Counted from the first letter of the stretch, positions 1 to 13,065 are shown. The stretch is DNA of 64,000 nt from Plazaster borealis (GCA_021014325.1 CM037463.1:4707001-4771000); one strand, 5' to 3'. Notes: generated from the sequence alone by a model not told the origin. Translations and numbers: made by a program.

Positions 1-129
1 TGTATTTGTACATATGCTGCTAAAAAAAAACCCCACAGTCAAGTTGTAGTTGTACTTTGTTGCTTGTTTGTCGTTCTTGTTTCTCTAAACATATATACGT
101 GCTTATATGAAAATAAACTTCCTCTTCCT

Positions 130-1690
130 CTATGGTATGCCTACATTTATAAAGTAGCTAGACAGCTGTGTTTGTGTGTTTGTACTGTGCACAAACTTAG
201 AATAAGTTTTACAAACAACACAAAAAGTAATACATACTTCTAGTTTTACTGAAGAAGTGAAGGTGCAAATAAATATATAAATTAAGTCCAAACACAAAAA
301 ACACACAAACACAAAGTAGTAGCTACTCATTTATAGTTTTTTTTATTTTTCCTGTTTTTGTTTGTTGCAAATTAAGTCCAAACAAACAACACACAAACAA
401 AGTAGAAGTTATCCAAGCAAAAGTTAGTTTAGTTTTACTAGTGTTATGTGTTCTGCACCCAAATCAAATAATAACAAAACAAACAAAACACAAAGTAGTA
501 GCTACTATTTTATTAGTTTAGTTTTTTTAAAGGGGTTTTTGTGTTTTTTTGCCAAATATTGAAAAACAAAAATCACAAAAACAAAACAAAGTCATTTTAG
601 TTTTCCTGAAAGTTTTTTTTTTTTTTTGTTTTTTTTTTTTTTGCCCAAATAACAAAAAAACAACAACACAAAAACATAGTAGTGTTACATATATGAGTTA
701 TAAATTAATTTTACTTGGGTTGTGGGTGCACCCAAAAAAATTAAAATCACAAACACAAAAACAAAAAGTTAGCAGCTACTATTATGTTATAAGTTAGTTT
801 TTTTTAAGAGTTTTTTTTTTTTTGCACCCAAAAAAATTAAACAAACAACACAAAAACAACAAAGTAGTTAAGTTAGTTTTATTTAAGTTTTAGTTTTTTT
901 TATGTGTTTTTTTGCACCCAAATAAATTAAAAAAAAACAATACAAAAACAAACAGTAAATTACTCATTCAAAAAAGTTGTTTTTACTAGAAGGGTATGTG
1001 TATATACCCAAATAAATTAAGCCCAAAACAAACAACAAACAAAACACAAGCTACTCATTTTATAAAAAAAGGTTTTTTTTTGAAGTTTTTGTTTTTTGCA
1101 CCCAACAAATTAAGTCCAAACAACACAGACACAAAGTAGTTAAGTCTCATTCATAAGTTAAGTGTTAGTTACTGAAGAGAATTGTTAAGTCAAAAACAAA
1201 ATTAAGTTTAAACAGCAAAAACACAAAGTAATAGTTACTCATCATTCAGTTGTTAGGTTTTGTTGAAGAAATTGTTTTTTGCAATTGTAAATAAATTAAG
1301 TCCAATATAAACACAAAGTAAGTTAGTCATTTATAAATTTTTAAAGTTTTGCTTACTTTTGTGTTTGTGTTTTGTTTTTTAAAAAGATTTTAACAAACAC
1401 ACAACAGTAATTACTCAAAGTCAAGTAACACAATTAGTTAAGTAAGTAATTATATGTGGTATGTGTAGTGCAAAAGTTAAAAGTAAGTCCAAACAACAGT
1501 TAACTTTTTATTATAAGTAAGTTAAGTTAGTTTTACTGAAGGAGTAAATAATTAAAACATAAAAAACACAAAGTACACACAAAAGTAGCCCAAAGTTTAT
1601 AAATAAAGTTAGTTTCAAAGAGTTTGTTGTTTGTTGCATAAAATAAATTAAAAAAAAACAACAAACACAAAGTAAGTTCGTAAGATATTA
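130..1690. repeat. Degenerate A/T-rich tandem satellite
   Basis: A block very poor in G on one strand is built of diverged repeats of roughly 80-100 bp. Recurring elements are AAATTAAGTCCAAACA, CACAAAGTAGTAGCTACTCA, TTATAAGTTAGTTT and a T-run ending TTTTTTGCACCCAAAT. Open frames here are low complexity and not genes. Confidence 0.7.
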
Positions 1691-3550
1691 CTAAACTCTT
1701 CAAGGGGTGACCCCCACTCTTAAAAAAAAAATTGAAAGTTACCCCCAAAAAAAAAAAAAAAGGTATACAATTTGCCAAACAGATATGTTTTAAATTTTGA
1801 GGTAACAGCCCCCTTACTTGACAGCCATTCTGAAAACATTTACATGATGAAATGTGCACAAACAATAATGACAACATGCTGGGAGTGAGTGAGTTCATCC
1901 ATCCCCCATTATACTTTGAGTCATGTAGCTTTTTGCCCAATTGTTTAGCTATTCCACTAAAAACATCATCAGTGTCAAAATTAAAAAAAAACAAATTCTG
2001 ACAACTGATAATGTGATATAATGTTGAATGTTTAAAAAAAAAAAACAAAACAACGGATCACCTTCTCTGACCTGAATTCTTTTTTTAAGTTATTTTTTTT
2101 TTATTTTTTTTTTTTTTTGGCAGCCCAGGCCCAAACAACAGTACATTATACTGAGCTACTGTTTGTCCTTAAGCAGCTCAGTGAAATTGGGCCCTGGTTG
2201 AAATCATCTGACCATGTTGTTTTGTTTGTTTTTTTCGGGAGGGGGGTTGTCTGGTGTAAAATGAAAGTTGTATCAAAAAAACAAGCGATATACGACAAGG
2301 CGAGTTATTATATATTTATGATTGAAAGAAAAAAATGTTAAAACTTGGGTTTCCGCATGTTGTTGTTAAAAATCTTGTTATTGTTGCGCAAATCGTAATG
2401 TCCAATCTTACCGGATTTTTCCTAGGGTATCAATAGTTTTAGTTAAAAAACAAAACAAACGAAATAAAAATATATAAAACGATTTTGTACGGTAAAATAA
2501 TTACCCTGTAAATTTTTTTTTTTTAAAAATCATGAACTAAATTAATTTTAGTTTATTTTACTTCTAATGAAAAGTAGTGCTCACTTCTAATTTTAAGTTA
2601 ATTCAACTTGCCGTATTTGAGTAATAATACAATTTGCAAAAAATTTAAAAATTTGGGCTCGAGACTTTAAGTTTAAAGGACTTGGGAATAAAAGTACCGC
2701 AACAGTAATAGTAAATGAACAAAACATTTTTTTGAGTGTAATGTCTTTTTTTCTTTTTCTTTTTTCCGCCATTTTGTATTGCATACGACCGTCTGCTAAC
2801 TTGACAACAAATACCGTGTGCCTATTGAAGAAGCCAGGCACACGACGTCGTCTATACCTTGGTACAAAATATTCACATTTAGGCCTATAGGCCCACTATA
2901 GTCCCAAAATATCCATTTCAAGAAAAAGTGAAAAAGTGTGGCCTGTAAGTCATTAATATTAGGTATGTCTTCTTTGTTTGGTGCACTACCGGTATTTTTT
3001 AAGAAGGCGTATCCGTGACTGACCGTGTCAGTCCGAAACGCTACGCCGTTAATTTTCACAATCTGTCGGCTTTACTCAGCTGAGGTGTTCGCCTGACTCG
3101 GTCCATACCTCGGAAAAAGTTCAGAGATCGTAAAAGCACTATCATACGATAAGCTCACATGCCCCCACCAGAATGAGATGATATTACACGTAGGCCTAAG
3201 TAAATTGAGTCACGACGTACAAGTATGTTCCCCCCACACACCCCCATCACCTTTAGCAATAAATCATCGTTCTTATAAGACTGTTGACTGCATGTGAAGA
3301 AGTGGGAACACAAATTTCAATCTTAGGAAAGTATGACGAGTCAAGTGAAATCTAAGGAGAGATAGTTATCTTCAAAATGTCTCCCGATAACGGATCTGCT
3401 AAAAAAAGGGTTCAACACTTCATTCAATGCAATAACATTTAGTGGGTCCGATTGTATTTAAGGTTGGACCATCTAATTTTTATTTATAGTCTCCTGGTTT
3501 TTTTAAAAATCTTATTTAAAAAAAAATTGTTTTACAGAGATATTTTCTTT
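1691..3550. other. A/T-rich intergenic stretch without a recognised gene
   Basis: A/T-rich DNA with homopolymer runs. The only recognisable item is a short lone end of the palindromic MITE family C (CTTAAGCAGCTCAGTGAAAT, around 2173-2192). Confidence 0.5.
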
Positions 3551-3551
3551 T

Positions 3552-3764
3552 TACGGAAGCGTTCAGAGGCATTCAGAGAGAAAGAAAAATAAAGTCTGTG
3601 ACTAATATCTCATAATTATGACTTGTACTAAAGTCATAATTTTGACTTATATCTCATAATTATGACTTAGTACAAGTCGTATGATGACTAGAATATCTCA
3701 TAAATATGACTTAATTGACACAAATAATAACTATAACTTATGCTAGATCATTAACGCTTCCGTA
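3552..3764. mobile_element. Short inverted-repeat element with internal repeats
   Basis: The ends TTACGGAAGCGTT and AACGCTTCCGTA are inverted copies. Between them ATATCTCATAATTATGACTT recurs three to four times in near-identical form. It fits a MITE that has amplified an internal motif; no protein is encoded. Confidence 0.65.
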
Positions 3765-3766
3765 CC

Positions 3767-6400
3767 TTTCGGAAGTAAAAACAGAAGTTATTTTAAATAT
3801 TGTGGATTTTTCATTATGATATTAAGCTTTTTTTCCATCAATGCTTGAAAAGAGACCAAAAATACAATCGTATAACTAATGTTCTAAATTAGATGTTTAG
3901 TCAGAAATTTTAAATGGGAATGTCACAGAAAAATACCATAGAAAATAAATCTGCCCTCAACCTTCTCAAATATAAAAAATGGCCCTACAGTTCTAAATAT
4001 GATCCACCTTTTGATACGGTATACATTTATTTGTGCCCCTTTCTGTCAAAGTCTTGTCGTCATTGTATTTTTATATTAATAGGTATTTCCATGTATACTT
4101 TGAAGGCCCCAAAAGATTAGCTGTGATGGATGGGACACTGTCGTTATAGATAATAAAAAATAAAATAAAATAAATACAATCAAATAAAATGGTTCGCATC
4201 CTACAGATTTCATCAAAATCCTACGAGTTCAGTTCAAGTAATCTCCTCTGCAGTTATGTTACCAAATTGATTTATTATGCGGACATCTCTTGAATGTAAA
4301 GTCATTCAAATCATTATTTTTGCTATAATTTTAATGGATTGGAATCAAGATAGTAGATTCAACTTAAAGGGGCAGTACATGATTGACAATTACCTGAAAT
4401 ATGATGGCTAATATGAACGAACAAATAAGAGTGGGGAGGGGGACCACTATTTTTAGCAGATAATTTTTGTTACAACGAAAACGTGCTATTGAATAATTCA
4501 ACGCGGTGTGTTGATTGATTTCGTCATCAAATTGTTGACGCACATCTTCCGGAATTGTTTTGACTCCCCCATTCAAAAAGAAAACCCCAAGAGTGAAGTT
4601 ACCAGAATTTTCTAGCAGATTACGACTTTCTAAAGTCAAAGTTTAGCACATGGACAATATATTGAAAATGCTGCTGAAGTAGAAGGTATACGTGACTTAC
4701 TCGAGCCTCAGTCTGTGTGTGGTATATTCATCCTCTCAGTGTTGAACAACGCTGGGGATAACATCTTTTTTCCTACTGGATTCGCTAGAGATAGCTTTCG
4801 AAAGAATAAAACCTCATCCCCTTCCAATAAAAAGCTAGATTTGTACAGTTTTAAGCTAGGTATAATAACTAGTAAGTCTCAGTGCTAGCTATTGTATGGG
4901 TTGTTATTTTTCCCTTTTTCATTCATTGATGGACCACTAGTGTTAAGCAAACAAATTTTGAAATTTTTGTCACGATCAACAACTTAGGAAAAATAAAATA
5001 ATTGAAAATGTTCTAATCAAGAAAAACAATCCAGATTAAAAAAATCAATAAATACATTTTATATGGCCTGGCTGTTGTCTGATTTCTTTTAAAGCTACTT
5101 ATGTGGACATAAAGTAACAGTTTTCGATGCCATGAGTTCAGACCTCCGCGATACGGTTGAGCACCGTGTAGCTTACTTGAATGCACTACCGTGCAGAGGC
5201 GCGTAACTCCCCACCGCCCACACCGAGTGACCCCAGTGCCGATGGTGTAGTTGGGAGTTATCGACACAGCTCGTTACTTCACAGCAATGAAGAATATTAC
5301 GTTATTGAATATTAATGCCCGTTGATTAAAAAAACAAATGGTATATAGAAGGACATTTTCCTTCAGAGGTTTCCCATTCAAGGTACAGTGAGGAAGGGAG
5401 GGGGGGGGGGCATTTAAAAAATGAGAGCATGCAATGTGTTGATATCGGACCCGAACCAGTGTATCCATAAAATATCGGGAACAACTCGGTTTCCATCAAA
5501 CACTTTTAGGTTCTTAGATGGGCTCGCTCGTCAACACGCTCTTTACTTCGTCCCTCGTTAGTAAACATGAAATTAAAGACGGGTGTCAAAACAATTTATG
5601 ACTAGCCATTGTTTTCGTGATTTTCAGTAAAGAATGCAATAATATTATGATATATAAGGTTCATATCGTCCATGTATATCATATTTATGAGATAAATATG
5701 ACTATGTAACTGTTTTACGATCTATCAGTTATATCGCTTTTTTTGTTTTGGTCCGTCTCGAAAGTCGCACATGGGACTCAATGAGCTTCCTGTGGTTGAC
5801 GAAATTTGCTTACAAATGGAAGAATTTATTTTGTTGTACTTTTTAACCGAGCTCAAAATTGGCAATACATTGATTCAATGTATTGCCAATTTTGTGCCCA
5901 GTATAAAAGTACAAAAAAAAATAAGGACAGAGAATATAAGAATTGGGCTAAGCTCCATTACCGTATGCAAAAAAATGACGTATATTTAAGAAATAATAAT
6001 TTGTAAACATAGTTTCTTTAGAGGCATCACTTGTGGTTAATTTGAAAAGGATATGTAGAAAGTATTTTTTTGACAGAATATAATCACTGCTGATCGTGTG
6101 ACTTTACAAAAAGAACAAAATCATGACCGAAATGTCACTGAAAATGGTAAACGGTTTTAGGATAATTTTGCTTTTACAAGAGAAATAAGATCAAATATGA
6201 CATTTCAGACGGATAATACTTCTTAAGCCGACTTGTTTAAGTGCAAACTTTTAAAGCTTTTTAGCTTTAACAATTACGAGCAAATAGTTGTGTTCCGGTG
6301 CACATTTCTCTACAAAGGGCAACTTATTAGTGGTCATAAAAAAGACTGATTCAAATGTCATACACACTTCAAATTCCCAGCAGGAAAACAACATTATGTG
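3767..6400. other. Intergenic stretch without a recognised gene
   Basis: A/T-rich sequence with a short GC-richer patch around 5150-5250 and a hairpin near 5.87 kb (separate entry). Its open frames show no domain, codon pattern or splice context that I recognise. Confidence 0.5.
5829..5918. repeat. Perfect palindrome within a larger inverted repeat
   Basis: Positions 5854-5873 and 5875-5894 are exact inverted 20-mers with a single base between them. Outside them, TTTTGTTGTACTTTTTA and the inverse TATAAAAGTACAAAA extend the pairing imperfectly. It may be a foldback-element core. Confidence 0.8.
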
Positions 6401-7560
6401 CTAGTTCTAATGAGTTATGAATGAAGTAAGGAATTATCTTATTTTTTTACATTATTTTATAGAAAGAACAACTCTGTCTTGTGGTTGTGGATGTCAAATG
6501 TTCACGTCGTTACCAGGGCCCGGAGCACTGCATGATCCAAACCACCATGCCGGTTTAACGGTGTGGCGTCACGCTGAGCCGAACACTGGGATTTTGTGTT
6601 GCCCGGCTTTTCGGACAAACTCCCCCTGTATACACAATAGCAAAACACAACCATCTCAATCGACTCCAACAAAAGTCATGTGTATTTTACTGGGCCCTGA
6701 GATCTATGGTTGTTTCTGTTTTACAAAACAGTGGGGCCTGATGAAAACTGTGCTCAAAAATCCCACCACGTTCTACAGTTTTTACCAGAATGTGCCGGCC
6801 AGCCCGATTTCGGTGCCCAGCCTGACCCGTTTTCCGTAGGGTCAATAACGGGTCCCCCAACAACACCGTTTTTTGTATTGCACGTATACGAACATGCAAC
6901 ACAAAGGTGACCAAACTTGATGAAATTTTCACAGGTCGGTTGTATGTTGTATTTATTGAGCTAGAGAAAGGACATGAATGTTCAATTCTAATAAACACAA
7001 TTATGCATTATCCCTTTATCTCATTGCAAGAACACAATTTCACGAGAAGGGTCCCCGTTCGATGCCCCCGCCCTCTCTGCCCAGGTCTTTCTCACGGCTT
7101 GTTGTTTGTCATAACCGATTTGTTTGTTTTTCCCAATCAATATTGTTCAATGCCTTCACGCGGGTCTTTTGTATGTCCGTGTGAACTTGTCTACGCATTC
7201 ACAAGACAAACCGGGTACAGTCCTCGCTTTGCTTTCGTGTACAAAACCAATGGGGACGTCGCTAAAAAAACAACTAAGTCCAAACAATTGGAGAACAAAG
7301 GGGTGTCCTCGGTTTACCCCATTTACAATCATGTATGTGTTTTGGTCTCCAATTTGCTTCTGTTTTCCTTTTCACCTGTATTCATTCCCGATACCTAGTT
7401 TCCCAGGGCCTGATCGTCTAACGCGATACGGGCTGCATTTACCGGTGTACAGTGCCCCGTCGTCGTTGCCGAGACTCGTTGGACATCGATACAAAAAAAA
7501 CCTTGCGTGTTTTGCTTTCGGTGTTACGATAAATTGAAACGTAATGCCATGCCTTTATCT
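6400..7560. other. GC-richer segment with overlapping open frames, no gene recognised
   Basis: Several frames stay open for 100-160 codons on the plus strand, but none matches a known domain. Part of the segment (about 7229-7342) recurs inverted in an intron near 51.9-52.0 kb. That makes an interspersed repeat likelier than a gene. Confidence 0.55.
7229..7342 (+). repeat. Interspersed repeat M, copy 1
   Basis: The stretch reading CGTGTACAAAACCAATGGGG, then ACGTCGC, AAGTCCAAACAAT and GAGAACAAAG matches the reverse complement of about 51913-52027 closely over roughly 110 bp. Confidence 0.7.
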
Positions 7561-7779
7561 GCCAAGGATCTCGACCAAAACAATAATTGGAAATTGAAGC
7601 CAGTTGTTGAAAACCAAAACCGTTCGTTATGTTTGTTTGTATAAAAAAAACCGGGAGCATTTTATAATAACCCTAACACAATCTACTCACTTGCACACAA
7701 CCGCATTTTTTAAAGTGAATTTTCATTATCAACACCCCCCCCAAAAAAGAAAGAAATTACCTAAAAAGTGTTTTTGCTT

Positions 7780-8130
7780 TTTAAAGGCCCTGTACACTAT
7801 ATAATTGGTAAGATCGAAAAACACAAATGTTCACAGATTCAGACACAACTTACATGATTTAAAGTAAGTAATGGTAGAAAGGGTTCCTTAAAAATATTTG
7901 TGCCTAAAATGCTATTGTTTCTGAGAAATGAGTAAAACAATAATTTTTATCACGCGCGATATTTTGAAAAAACAGAAAACACATCAGGTCTCTTTTCACT
8001 ATTTTCTCGTGATCTCGATGACCAATTGAGCTCAAACCTTCACAGGCTTGTTTGTTCATGCATGTATTGAATCAAACAAAATGTGGACACTGATTCTGAG
8101 CTGTTACCAAAAGTGTATAATACCTTTAAA
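7780..8130 (+). mobile_element. MITE family F, copy 1
   Basis: It runs from TTAAAGGCCCTGTACAC to GTGTATAATACCTTTAAA and contains GAGAAATGAGTAAAACAATA and a TTGAGCTCAAACC region shared with copies at 42.4 and 44.2 kb. Its right end TTTAAA is also the left end of the next MITE. Confidence 0.65.
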
Positions 8131-8512
8131 GGGATTGCATACTTTTGGTAATTGGAACTCATTGTTTGTTTCAATCCTATAGTTGTAGATATATACTATA
8201 AAACTTACCTGTGAACATTTCATTTTAAAAGGTGGTAGCGTTTTTGAGATATTGTCGAAAATCTAGAGCTGTTATGTCCATGCAGAAAGAATATGATCTG
8301 TGAGTGGAATACACAATCTGAGAAACGTTTCTGAAAGAAACTCTTCTCGGATTATTATTTTTTCGATTAAAACTTACATCTTTTTCCATAACCACATTAC
8401 TTCAAAATGAAATGTTTCTCAAAATGCATTATACCATCAGAAGCTGCTGTACTTCTTACCAAGTACGTTTTTATTGCCATTCATTTTCAGAGTCATTACC
8501 AAACGTATACTG
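8126..8512 (+). mobile_element. MITE family B, copy 1
   Basis: It starts TTTAAAGGGATTGCATAC, contains GAGATATTGTCGAAAATCTA and CTGTACTTCTTACCAAGTA, and ends ACCAAACGTATACTG. At least eight copies or fragments of this 360-430-bp family lie in the window, with inverted ends near (T)ATACGTTTGGTAAT. Confidence 0.8.
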
Positions 8513-10160
8513 TAAAACAAAAATGAGCAATCCGAGAAATGTTTTCATTACGTTCACTCTGTCAAAATGAATCCATCCAAAGGAATATGTTTTATTATAA
8601 ATTCTTCGCTAGACCTGGTGGATTTTACCCCCCCCCCCCACAAGTAGCAGTAAAACGTCCAATGGCTTTGTCTGGCCTAGACAAAAAGCGCCCTCTACCT
8701 TTAGAATTGACTTTGAGTATTCTGCTTTATGTCAAACACTTAACATGGAGACCTGTGGATTTTCCTCCAATAATTTCACATGGAGGTACTTTCACTTGTC
8801 GCCAATACCGGCACGATTATAAAATGTTTATTTCCTTTTTCGTTTTTCGTTTTTTAGTTTTATGGTTATAGTTTTGCAAATGAATTTATTGTTCCACATC
8901 TTTTCATAAAGAGGCACATTGATATAAATCAATCTGTAAATCACGACTCCGCCTCATCCAAACTATTCTTGTTCTGTTCCTTTCTTCGTGAGCTCATTTA
9001 CTGAAGACAAGAAGACGAAAAGTTGAGACTCACTGTGGTTGGATCAATTATTCCCGAGATCTTCTAATTTTATCAACGATTCTAATTTCAGGTGTCAAAG
9101 AAGACAAGCAGCGTAAATATCCCACGGAGATGCCCCTGGCACGGCGTAATTGTAGGCCCCACATTGATAATAATGACGTGTTCCTGTGTCCTCAACGGGG
9201 GACGTTATTACAAGGGGGCCACACAGGACGAACACACGGACAAAAACTCTGGCCCTTCCACGGTACTCCTCTCCTCACCCGGACCCATCACGGAAAAGCC
9301 TCAAAAAAGCTTTCCTCCATCCTTACAAAGAGCAATGCTTTATTGTTATTTTTGAGGAGGCCATTCACGAAAACCATAAAGTTTACACGGGAAACAAATC
9401 TGTGTAAATATGTCACTCTGTACATCGGCGTGTAACTGTTACGTTATGTGTTATGAGTTTCGAAGCAAATCTGAGAGAATCTATAGAGGTCTGGATTTAG
9501 ATTAGAACGTCTAGTGTTTGAGAAAATGAAAATAACGTCCATAAACTAATAAAGTTCTCAAAATCCCTGCGCTATGTAAGGATGTTTCTTTCAAAAAATC
9601 AGCAACTTTTCTTACAGTCAAAGACTAGGATTACACAGTGATGAGCGAGTTCTTAAATTAGAACGTCTAGGTTTGAAAACCTGAAACTAATAACGTCCAT
9701 TAAAACATCAAAGTCGTTCTATTTCTCCTTGAGTTCCAAATAATGACACGGGCGCGTCCCCCTCTGTCCGATCCCTTTACCCCACCCCCTTGTCGACTCT
9801 CTATCGCTCAATCATTGCTTAAAACATCTTGAACAGGGCAATTTTTTTATTTAAGTGGTACAACGCCTTGAGATAAACTAAGGCAGTTTCTGCTTCAAAA
9901 ATGAACTGCCACAGACCCCCGGGGAACCCAAACAGACCCATGTAATCGAGTACAGTGGTACATCATACCTTCGTGTCAGAACAAGGAAGTTTATTAAGAC
10001 GTAAATTGATTTGTAAACAAACACGACAACTCGAAGCACGTGGTGCAGTCAGCGACGGTGAGAAGGTAAATAAACAAAATGTCGGTCACTCTGACGTCCA
10101 TAATTGACAGTCGTCAAGAGTGTGGTCGGCCAGCTCTGTTGGGGGGGGGGGGGTCTTGTA
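8513..10160. other. Intergenic stretch without a recognised gene
   Basis: No domain-bearing frame is seen. An internal direct repeat sits at about 9497-9715 (ATTAGAACGTCTAG...AATAACGTCCAT twice). A related segment (GGATGTTTCTTTCAAAAAAT) occurs at 9579 and again near 11933. A run of 12 G lies at 10141. Confidence 0.5.
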
Positions 10161-10587
10161 TTTAAAGGGTCTGTATATACGTTTGGTAATGACTTTGAAA
10201 ATTAATGGCAATAAAAACTTACTTGGTATGAAGTAGGCCTACAGCAGCTTTGGATAGTATAATGCATTTTGAGAAACTTTTCACTTCGAAGTACTGCGGT
10301 TATAGAAAAATATATCACTTTTTATCCCTAAAAAATTTGAATCTGAGAAGCGTTTCCGTCTGAAACGTTTGCTCAAATAGTGTATTCCAATTGCAGATTA
10401 TTCTTACTGCGTGGACATAACCGCTCCAGATTTTCGGCAATTCTCAAAAACGCTAGTACCTTTGAAATGAAATTTCCATAGATTAGTTTTCTCCATGGTT
10501 TTATTGGATCTACAACCATGCTACAACTATATATGATTGAAACAAACAGTGTGTTCCAATTACCAAACGTATACAATCCCTTTAAAG
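10161..10587 (-). mobile_element. MITE family B, copy 2
   Basis: Inverted relative to copy 1: it starts TTTAAAGGGTCTGTATATACG and ends CAAACGTATACAATCCCTTT. The middle contains GCGTGGACATAACCGCTCCA, diagnostic for the family. Confidence 0.8.
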
Positions 10588-10769
10588 GAGCAGTTGCAGC
10601 GAGGTAACATCCCAATCCACAAATAAAAAATGGTCATGTATAAGTTAAATCAACACAGTTGTTGAGCCCATAGAAGTTTACTTCGAGTAAAATCATTGTG
10701 AAAATCAACCCCAAGATCCACCTGAAGCTTTGTACGAGTTGGACCTCGGGAAAACTGTATTGAAATCTC

Positions 10770-11045
10770 TAATCACAATATTGAAAATATCATGTTCACA
10801 TATTTACACCTATACCTTATAAAGATGGTCATGGTGGAAATACTTTTGCCTGAAATGCTGTTGTCACAACCAAAATTAAGGACAATGTTATTTACATGCT
10901 GAAAATTATTGTGCATGTTTTTTTCACAATTTTCTCCTGACTCACACAACGGATTAAACCCCAATTTTCACGGGTTTGTTACTTCATGTGTATGGTTCAT
11001 CAAACAAAACATGAGGGGTTGAAATTTACTGTGTTTGTAATACAG
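10770..11045 (+). mobile_element. MITE family Q, diverged copy
   Basis: It shares ACATGCTGAAAATTATTGTG, TTTTCTCCTGACTCA and GTTCATCAAACAAAACATGA with better-preserved copies at 26.6-26.9 and 50.8-51.1 kb. The ends are not clear. Confidence 0.5.
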
Positions 11046-12340
11046 TTTCGCGCCATTTCAAATCTGACATGGATTAGTTATTATTTCCCCCTCTAAAGCT
11101 GAATCCCCTTATAACAATATTTATTACAGATGAGCATGTGGCCTTTGGAGTTTGAATAGTCTTCATCCAAGACATTAATTTTATCCGATGCTAAACAATT
11201 CTCTTCATCGATTCATCGACAGAGGGCGCAATGTTATTACTTTGCTTCGTCAAGACGCATCTGTGGTTGCATTGGACCACAATCATCCGTCTCTATGGTG
11301 ATAGTGTTTTATACCATGTCAATATGGGGCACAGGGTATCCCACAATTTTCCGATACTTTAACACTGTTACACGCTATTTTCCTCTTAGAATCCTCTGAA
11401 GAATTCCTGAGGTTCCAAGTACACAATGAAGACACAATTGGGCGGGGGGGGGGGGGGTACCCGTACACCATGCCCATATCGAGCACCAAATGTACAAACA
11501 GTAGCTAGAACCCAAAACCAAAATTAACCCTAACGGGGGTTCGGTGTGATAAACTCCAAAAGCACAATAGTAGTATTTCTAATTGATTTAGTATTCTCAA
11601 TGATTCGGGGAAAGGTTTTTGAAGCTTCTTTCTTTCTTTTTTCTTTCTTATGTCAAGTATCAATCATTCAGATAATTTGTTCGTCTGAACGTCAAATATG
11701 GGAGAAAAGAGTCCCCAGATACTCATCTGGTAAACAAATATCGGATCCCTTTTGCTACGATTGCTATTAACTTTATAACCTGATGTTGGTGAACATGCCT
11801 TTAGTATTTTGTGTTGGTTATATAGCGAGTGGAAAAATGGCGGTCGGATACAGCATTTTTTCCTTTTGAAAAATATCGATTTGCCATATCGAAACAAACA
11901 CAAGTAAACGTTCTCAAAATCCCTGAGCAATGAGGATGTTTCTTTCAAAAAATTCAGCATCATGTTTCTTACCTTTTACAAGGATTACACACGGATGACT
12001 GCGATCGAGTTCTTCGCCAGCTCAGACCGTGGAAAATACCCTCTTGAGCCCCGTGGGTTGCAGCCTCGGATTGCGGTGGTCGCGAGTGAAACAACTTTCG
12101 TACTCCTGAAAATACCCGTGTTGAGCATTATAACTACTTCTTACACTGACTGCTTACAGAGTCATGGTCATGGCCGAGAATCCAAGCACTTCACGTCAGA
12201 TTCTCTCACGTTGTCCATTTGCAGCCCATTTGAGGATTCCTAATTCGTCAACAAAAAATGTATAACAATGATGGTGTATTTAAAGTGTGGAAGAGGTAGT
12301 ATTCGTACAAAAAGTCAGTGTCTGTTGTATCACGAATGCA
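11046..12340. other. Intergenic stretch without a recognised gene
   Basis: It includes a 15-G run near 11443-11457. A segment at 11912-12013 is similar to 9560-9660. No coding region is supported. Confidence 0.45.
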
Positions 12341-12464
12341 GTGTCCGATGAGTGTCGGCTACGGCTACGACTGTTGCTAAGTGTTGACAAGGGCAACCTA
12401 TATGCTTTAAAGCATGATGACCCGGTGACCTAGCCGCAGCCACAGCCGTAACCGCTCATTAGGG
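12341..12464. mobile_element. Short inverted-repeat element, family J, copy 1
   Basis: GTGTCGGCTACGGCTACGAC near the left end is mirrored by CCGCAGCCACAGCCGTAACC near the right end. The family is also present at 17.7-18.2 and 23.4-23.5 kb. Confidence 0.65.
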
Positions 12465-12814
12465 AAAGGCAGGCCATGAGAGTAATCAAAATAATGTCAT
12501 TTTATGCGCTTGGTGAAAGTGTTCTTACCTGGGCACCGTTACTATGATTTTACAACTGTGTGACGTCATGCATGAAGTGCCTGTACTTTTAGCCCGAGCC
12601 AGCTAGCCACGTGGCATGTCATTCCCGCTCTGCGAAAAACCCTTGCATTTCAGACTGAGGGGAAACTCCACTGTACGATGTAATACATTGGCATTCCGGT
12701 CGCACATTCCTTGTTCTATGAATGTATGTGTGTTACCTTTGTGTTCAGATCGAATGAAAGTATAAAAGCAGTTAACGACGCGTGGTGCATTCATTAGGAA
12801 TGTTAAGTTACAAA

Positions 12815-13065
12815 AAGGCACCATGATCTGAATCTGAATTAAATACTATATAGTTGGTAAAGCGTCCTATGCAGACATCACACCAACTTGACTTTCCAGT
12901 TTTAGATGTGAAAGGAAAAACCCCACTACAGGGGAAACCCACGCAGCCAGGTGGGGACTCAAAACCCAATCCACATGCAAGGCTCCCCAACAGTCCGTCA
13001 ATCAAACTGAAATTGTTCCACACAAATGAAAGGCAGGGAAGAAACCACTGAGCCAACCTGAATGA
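12815..13065 (-). mobile_element. tRNA-headed SINE, family L
   Basis: Read on the minus strand it starts with GTTGGCTCAGTGGTTTCTTC and later has GAGTCCCCACCTGGCTGCG and TTTCACATCTAAAACTGG. That body motif is shared with the SINEs at 22.8-23.1 and 53.2-53.4 kb, and the head recurs in the array near 61.3-61.5 kb. Confidence 0.65.

Noticed and set aside
1533..2048. 171-codon open frame on the minus strand
   Set aside because: Its first and last parts are poly-Phe from T/A runs, the tail lies in the satellite, and no domain or splice context is visible.
6417..7398. Two plus-strand open frames of 140 and 163 codons
   Set aside because: No recognisable domain, and part of the second is interspersed repeat M. 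Overlapping frames are open too, which suggests composition only.
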